Source of the DNA: Caenorhabditis elegans
Taxonomy: Eukaryota > Nematoda > Chromadorea > Rhabditida > Rhabditidae
Direction: 5' to 3'
Assembly: GCF_000002985.6 (NCBI RefSeq)
Contig: NC_003281.10
Location: 12,090,001 to 12,154,000 of the forward strand
DNA: 64,000 nt
A model generated the notes under the pieces. It was not told the DNA's origin and did not search any database. It saw only the letters and a list, made by a program, of their open reading frames with translations. This document shows, in pieces, positions 58,705-64,000 of the stretch (positions are counted from its first letter, which is position 1; each line of letters starts with the position of its first letter). The translations under genes and the position numbers were made by a program.

Positions 58705-58870
58705 TACATGGTGCCAGGCTGTCCCATCACGGTTTGATCTACAAAAAATGCGGGAATTTGTTCTGAACCATGCAAAATCAGCGGAGAACTCTGCGTCTCT
58801 TCTTCCGCATTTTTTGTAGATCTACGTAGATCAAGCCGAAATGAGAACTTCTGACACGTGTCTGACCACG
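58705..58870. repeat. ATGCGGG foldback repeat
   Basis: TGGTGCCAGGCTGTCCCATC, AAAAAATGCGGG and CCGCATTTTTTGTAGATCTA. Confidence 0.65.
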
Positions 58871-60047
58871 TGGATTTTGTTTGGAAACTTAAATTATTTT
58901 AGACGAATTTGCCGAGTCCAAGCTTTCTGAAATTTGGCGAAAGTGTTTTTTTTTTCAGAATATTTTTTTTTCACAAGTCCAAGGGAACTATTTATAAGAG
59001 TTATCAAATTATTATAATGTGTACATCTGAAAATTTCGACAATTCCTCTACTTTGCCAGGCTATATCTCGGTTCTCTTTGGATTTATCAAAAAATTGCCA
59101 ACTGACAAAATATGTACAAAATGTTTCTCTACATTTTCACAGTATAACATTTTTTGGTAAAATTTAAGACTATAAGCCGTTAAAGTTGAGCAATTTCGGG
59201 AATTTTTTTTTCGAGAAATCTGAAGCACTGTATTGCTTGCTTAATTTTAATATTCTATTCATGGATAAATTATTTAATTTTTATTTTGAAAATTGAGCCC
59301 GTAAATCGACTACAGTAGTCATTTACAGAATTACTGTAGTTTTCTTTTCGCTACGAGATATTTTGCGCGTCAAATATGATGCGCAATACGCATTCATAGA
59401 ATTTTGATTTCCCTTTATAAAACGATAAAACGACTAAATATCATAACATAACGTGAAAAAAATTGTGGTAATTTTTCAATTTCGAGTCTAAAAATAGGGA
59501 AAACTGACTAGTGAATTTGCTCCATTTTTCGAAAAATCTAAATCATCGACGACTTCCAAAAAAAAATTCCAAAATATTTTATTATTACAATCTAATACTT
59601 CAATATAATATGTAACAACAATTGATCCTAAAATTAATTTCTGCACAACACAGGGTCACCCACACCGACTTCTCATTAAAATGGACAGGTTGGTTCCAAA
59701 AAGTAGGTACACTTCCTCTCTGTCTCTCTGAGAAAATAGTGGGTTATAATAGTACGTGGGGGGTCCTACTCACAATGAATCATAATTCTCAAGGTTGCTC
59801 ATAAAAGAAGATAGTCAGGGGGGATGTCAAGGGAAAATTGGGGAGTGGATGGAAGGTAAGGGATCGAGAAGAAGAGGAAAAGTACAGTCTTTGAGGTGAG
59901 TTGTTGTAAATATTGAGAACGTTGAGAAGGGTAAATCAATTGGGTAAACACTGGAAGTGGTTGGTGTAGTGGTGAGAGTTGTTCTATCCAAAATCACTGG
60001 TTTTTGGTTTGTTTTTTCCTTAAAATCTGAATATATTTGAATATTAC
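58871..60047. other. Non-coding stretch
   Basis: Fragment of the 40422-type element end at 59330-59400, and unique sequence at 59620-59900. Confidence 0.35.
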
Positions 60048-60170
60048 CATAATTTCAAGGTGCTCTTTGACTGAACCCTTCGTGGATCCACGTGACTGTC
60101 CGAGAAATCCGGCGAACCAGTTGAGCACCCCGCGTACCGTGCTCCGGTGCTCACCAGTACTGCGTCTCTC
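60048..60170 (-). CDS. Candidate far-upstream exon of the CXXC gene
   Basis: On the minus strand this GC-rich stretch reads RSTGEHRSTVRGVLNWFAGF then LGQSRGSTKGSVKEHLEIM, with good codon usage, and ends at a donor (ATG|GTAATA, phase 0). The first acceptor of the CXXC gene (40346, TGCAG|GGGGAA) is also phase 0 with respect to its ATG, so joining the two gives LEIM-GE-MNMM without a stop. The frame stays open back to an ATG at 60329, but that part translates CA and GA microsatellites, so the true 5' boundary is unclear. No family recognised. It may be an exon of a separate gene, or chance. Confidence 0.35.
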
Positions 60171-60183
60171 TCTCTCTCTCTCT
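60165..60183 (+). repeat. (CT)n microsatellite
   Basis: CT run just upstream (on the minus strand) of the candidate exon. Confidence 0.9.
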
Positions 60184-60285
60184 GTGCTCAAAAACCCCCC
60201 GGCCCTCTCTCCCCTTTTGCAAATAGGCAGTGTATATTGAGGAAACAATAGGGGGCAAACTTTGCCTCTCCTTTCACTGTCCCAT

Positions 60286-60308
60286 ACACACACACACACA
60301 CACACACA
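60286..60308 (+). repeat. (CA)n microsatellite
   Basis: Uninterrupted CA run. Confidence 0.9.
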
Positions 60309-60454
60309 TACTCTAATTCCTTCCATCATATCTGAGAAAGAGTTTTCGAGTTTTGGGGACCAAATTATTTAGGATTTAAGTTAACGATAGACTAGAGGGC
60401 CTGCGGGCCCGCCAGCGGTTGCTCCGGTAGTCGGCTTGGTGTCAGAGTGTCTCA

Positions 60455-60620
60455 TTTTCGGTTTAATCCGCGTAGATCTACAAAAAATGCGGGAGTTGAT
60501 ACACAGAGTTCACAACTGATTTCACATGGTTAATAACGTGTTGACGCCACATTTTTTGGGCAACAAAAAATTCCCGCATTTTTTGTAGATCAAGCCGTAA
60601 TGGGACAGTCTGGTACTACG
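60455..60620. repeat. ATGCGGG foldback repeat
   Basis: Left arm TAGATCTACAAAAAATGCGG, right arm CCCGCATTTTTTGTAGATCA, ending GTAATGGGACAGTCTGGTAC. Confidence 0.7.
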
Positions 60621-60937
60621 TGCTACTATGCTAGTATGCAGCGGCATGAATTTTGCAAAATTAAGAATCCTTGCGGTATGCTCATGGTGTTCTGGCCTTG
60701 GTACAACAGCTAGATGAGTGCAAACGCGCTCTACCGAACGAACCCAAATTTGACCGGTTAGGAAATTTTCAATCAAAAAATTTCTTAATAGAAAAGATCG
60801 AGAATTTTTTTGCGATCATTTTTCATATGCATCGCAAAATCAAATTTGGGGTTAGTTTTCGAGATAGCAGCCAATATAGTTTTCAGACTGAGTATCATGA
60901 ACCAATCCATCTAGTTTCTGTGCTACCGTGCCGTCCT

Positions 60938-61140
60938 CATTGAATTTTTTTCGCGCTCCATTGACAATCGCTCTCCGGACATGGGAAAGTCGTGTACTCC
61001 ACACGGACAAGTGCATTTAGTTTTACAATCGAGCCGCGACGCGACACGCAACGCGCCGTAAATCTACCCCCAGATATGGCCTGGCCTAGTTCGGCAAAAA
61101 CTCTTCCATTTCAATTTCTGAGGGAAGCCAGACACATCCG
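60938..61140. repeat. GCGCG-type dispersed repeat, reversed
   Basis: From TTTCGCGCTCCATTGACAAT to CTTCCATTTCAATTTCTGAG. Confidence 0.75.
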
Positions 61141-61439
61141 TGAATTTTTGACCATATCCACGTTTTTCTTGTCAAATAACAATAGCATATTCAACAGGAC
61201 AATTGACAATTGAATTGAGATATGAGAAACAAGAAAAAGTAATTTGACTCCTGACTTCTTCTTCTTCTTTTTCATAGAGTGGATGGTGGATAGTGACATA
61301 CAAACAGGGCACACAGTTTCGTGTTGACACTCTCTCTCTCTCTGGACAGAACAATATAAGACACGAACATGAAAAGGAAGATGAACAATGTTCCTGCAAA
61401 AAAAAGTTGAAGCTTGGAAGAGTTGGAGAAATTTTCACC

Positions 61440-62134
61440 AAATCAGCAATTGCCGGAAATGAAAATTTCGGGCAAATCGGCAAATTGCCAGGATTGAAAA
61501 TTTCCATCAAATCGGCAATTGCTGAAAATGAAAAATTTGGGCAAGTTGACAAATCGGCAAATTGCCGGAATTGAAAATTTCCGGAAAATTGGCAAATCGG
61601 CAAATTGCCGCAATTGAAAATTTCCGCTAAATTGGCAAATTGCCGGAATTGAAAATTTTCCGGCATATCGGTGAATCGCCAAATTGCCGGAATTGAAAAT
61701 TTCCGGAAAATTGGCAAATCGGCAAATCGCCGGAATTGAAAATTTCCGCCAAATTGGCAAACTGCCGGAATTGAAAATTTTCCGGCATATCGGCGAATCG
61801 CCAAATTGCCGGAATTGAAAATTTCCGGTAAATTGGCGGAGTTGAAAATTTCCAGCCAATTGGCAATTTCCGAAAATTAAAATTTCCGGCAAATCGGCAC
61901 ATTGCCAGAATTGAAAATTTCCGGCAAATTGGCAATTGCCGAAAATTAAAATTTCGGGCAAATCGCAAATTGCCCGGAATTAAAAATTGCATTTTGCCGA
62001 TTTGCCGAAAAAACGACAATTGCAGAAAATTGTGGTTTTGACATTTTTGGAAATTTCAGAATTTCAACATTATTTGTTTTAAGTGGATCCGTCTTTTTAA
62101 AAGTCTCTTTAAAAACTTTCGCAAACGGCAAATC
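61440..62134. repeat. GGCAAATTGCC-family, tandem expanded
   Basis: About 14 units of GGCAAATTGCCGGAATTGAA plus AATTTCC are head to tail, then a degenerate core. The long minus-strand open frames are artefacts. Confidence 0.8.
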
Positions 62135-62914
62135 GGCAATTTGTCGAAAATGGAAATTTTCGGCAATTTTGCTCGTTTATTACATGTTTAATCCTAAATT
62201 TCGGTATATTTTCAGTCGCTGGGAACACAAATTTCATAAAATTTCGCTTTATTTTGTGTTAAAAACTAAATTTTCTCAGAAAAATTCACATTTTAAAGGA
62301 AATTCTTCAATTTGAACTTCCCGCTATTTTTATACTGTCTGTTTTATCAACAGGGCGCGTTTGCACTTTTCAACTTCTGGCTTTTTTCGCCTTTTTTAAT
62401 CCATTTTTTCACATTTATTGATCGAAAATCTTGCGGATAAAGGCTATTTTTTCAAGATTAAATTAATAAAAATTTGAAATTACTTAAATTGAATCCTAAA
62501 ATCTGTGAAAATCCCAAAATAATACTCTCAAATCGGAGCCAAGCCGTCAATACATAGAAAAAATCCAAAAAACCTTAAAACTGCTGATTTTTCCACTTTT
62601 TTCTACAATTTTCCGACACTTTTATAGGTTTTCCATGCCCTAAGTACAAATATGAACGGGATTATTCGTTTTTCTCCCCTCTCTGGCACTCTTGTCGTCT
62701 CTCGCCCTCTCACTTACCCCCGCTGTCTCGTTTTCCCATTTCTCGGTGAAATTTTGAACCAATTTTTTGGTTTTTACACTTATTTTGACGATTTTTCCAG
62801 TATTTTCGTGTAAAAATTGAGATTTCTCGTGTTTTTAACGTTATTTTATGTGGTTTTAAGTTGTAAAACTTTTTTTTGGGAATTTATCGATTTTTAAGGT
62901 AATTCGCTGCAAAA
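62135..62914 (+). promoter_or_regulatory. MPP10 upstream region
   Basis: Mostly unique AT-rich sequence with a pyrimidine-rich block at ~62670-62745 (CTCTCTGGCACTCTTGTCG and CCCCCGCTGTCTCG) about 180 bases before the ATG. This looks like the promoter and 5' leader. An AAG at 62896-62898 before the ATG is a weak trans-splice candidate. Confidence 0.4.
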
Positions 62915-63235
62915 ATGACGAAATCAAAGTCAAAAAAGGAGGATTTGATCCCGGAAATCGGGGATTTCACAAAGTTTTTCAAAAGGTTGGCATAATTAAT
63001 CGAAAAAAATATAGAAAAAAAATTTAAAAAATCAATAAAATGTTGATTTTTCAGTCGATCAAAATTTTCCGACCAAATAACCGATGTTATTTCGAATGTC
63101 TACGAATGGTCGACATCACTGGAACCTTCAGAAGACAATCTTCCACTTCCATTTGTTTCGAAAAACGAAGAAGTCGTTTGGAGTTATCTGAAGCATCAGA
63201 ATAAGCAATTAGATGGAATTAATAAGAAATATAAG
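62915..63235 (+). CDS. U3 snoRNP protein MPP10, 5' end (partial)
   Basis: Exon 1 (62915-62985) encodes MTKSKSKKEDLIPEIGDFTK and three more residues. Exon 2 (63055-63235, acceptor TTTTTCAG, donor GTGCTT) continues in phase with SKFSDQITDVISNVYEWSTS and, near its end, EVVWSYLKHQNKQLDGINKK. The motif of a Trp, Leu and 'QN' ~60-80 residues in resembles the N-terminus of MPP10 (MPHOSPH10), a U3 small nucleolar RNP component needed for early 18S rRNA processing in the nucleolus. The assignment rests on that short motif and on remembered gene order. The rest lies beyond 64000. The third part of the window after 63236 is intron filled with CCAAT/GC-box palindromes. Confidence 0.7.
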
Positions 63236-63379
63236 GTGCTTATTCGCGGGATTTTGCTCGAAAAATCCTAAAATAATCTTAAATTCCGAAAAAACACAGA
63301 AGAAAATCGAAAAAATCGATTTTTAAAGTTCTATTTTTCAATTTTGGCGAAATTCCCTCCAATTCCCTCCAAAATGAAG

Positions 63380-63462
63380 AACGACCAATCAGCGATTAGC
63401 ACCGCCCACTTTTGAACCAATAAGAGGAAAGGGGCGGAGTTCGAAGGTGCTGATTGTTCAGT
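63380..63462. repeat. CCAAT/GC-box palindrome, copy 1 in MPP10 intron 2
   Basis: CGACCAATCAGCGATT, CCGCCCACTTTTGAACCAAT, GGGGCGGAGTTCG and GTGCTGATTG. Confidence 0.75.
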
Positions 63463-63526
63463 ACAAAAAACGGAGGAAAAACGAAAAAAAATCGATTTTT
63501 TTTTCGAATTTTGGTTAAATTCCGTT

Positions 63527-63607
63527 TCCGACCAATCAACGATTCGCTCCGTCCATTTTTGAACCAATCAGATGAAGTGGGCGGAGCTCAAAGACGCTGA
63601 TTGGTCG
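63527..63607. repeat. CCAAT/GC-box palindrome, copy 2
   Basis: CGACCAATCAACGATTCGCT, GAACCAATCAGATGAAGTGG, GCGGAGCTC and GCTGATTGGTCG. Confidence 0.8.
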
Positions 63608-63695
63608 TGCAGTCCTTATTTTAAAGGGAATTCAACAAAATTTTAAAAAATCGATTTTTAAAACGTGATTTTTCAATTTTGGTTAAATTCCGTCT

Positions 63696-63776
63696 TCGAC
63701 CAATCAGCGATTCGCTCCGCCCACTTTTGAACCAATCAAATGAAGTGGGCGGAGTTTGAAGGCGCTGATTGGTCGG
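63696..63776. repeat. CCAAT/GC-box palindrome, copy 3
   Basis: The cleanest copy: arms CGACCAATCAGCG/CGCTGATTGGTCG and CTCCGCCCACTT/AAGTGGGCGGAG around a central GAACCAATCA. Confidence 0.85.
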
Positions 63777-64000
63777 GCAATTCTTATTTTGGAGGGAATT
63801 CAAACAAGTTTGAAAAAAATTGCGTTTTTAAATTTCAAACTAAATTTTCGGGATTTTTGAAAAAAATTTCTAAAAATCCCGAAAAAAATGTCCTAAAAAA
63901 TTTCTAAAAATTCCACAATTTTCAAAAAATCTAGAAATTTTTAGCAATTTCCGAAAAATTTCTAAATTTCCAAAAATATTGAACTTTTTTTGAAAATTTT

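Noticed and set aside
61172..62019. Minus-strand frames of 130-210 codons
   Set aside because: Translations of the tandem GGCAAATTGCC repeat; no start or splice context.
1..64000. tRNA and rRNA genes
   Set aside because: I looked for the B-box GGTTCGAATCC pattern on both strands and for rRNA-like sequence and found no convincing instance. Small RNAs such as miRNA or 21U cannot be excluded by eye.

Overview
This is nematode nuclear DNA, almost certainly from Caenorhabditis elegans or a very close relative. The evidence is AT-rich sequence, short introns ending in TTTTCAG, many interstitial arrays of TTAGGC (the nematode telomere unit), and C. elegans-type dispersed repeats such as the GGCAAATTGCC family. 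From memory, the gene order (inactive-esterase-like gene, peroxisomal Lon, LRR gene, CXXC gene, MPP10) fits the Y75B8A region of C. elegans chromosome III. I could not check this.

Layout. Positions 1-11.8 kb hold no gene I can support; they are a mosaic of dispersed repeats, one decayed mariner-type element and unique non-coding stretches. A secreted cholinesterase-fold protein whose catalytic Ser and His are both replaced lies on the minus strand at 11.87-16.49 kb. Head-to-head with it is the plus-strand peroxisomal Lon protease gene lonp-2 (17.79-23.44 kb), rebuilt in full as 11 exons, 773 residues and a C-terminal AKL peroxisome signal. Just downstream is a decayed bHLH transcription-factor gene with a stop codon and a 14-bp insertion (23.97-24.49 kb). 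Then comes a minus-strand secreted or anchored leucine-rich-repeat protein (24.69-28.42 kb). After 5.7 kb of repeats, a minus-strand gene with two CXXC zinc fingers and a Gln-rich tail occupies 34.07-40.34 kb. The last gene is the 5' end of the U3 snoRNP component MPP10 on the plus strand (from 62.92 kb), which runs out of the window.

The 22 kb between the CXXC gene and MPP10 has no convincing independent gene. A coding-quality open stretch at 60.05-60.17 kb (minus) ends at a splice donor whose phase matches the first acceptor of the CXXC gene. This 'desert' may therefore be mainly a ~20-kb first intron, with a promoter divergent from MPP10.

The non-coding DNA has a rich repeat structure. 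It includes four exact-period copies of a heat-shock-element cluster, tandem arrays that each carry an E2F-like TTTGGCGGGAAA core, palindromes carrying CCAAT and GC boxes, an inverted-repeat element enclosing a telomere-like array, and repeats nested inside other repeats. All gene models come from reading frames, splice signals and phase bookkeeping in the sequence; none has been checked against transcripts.
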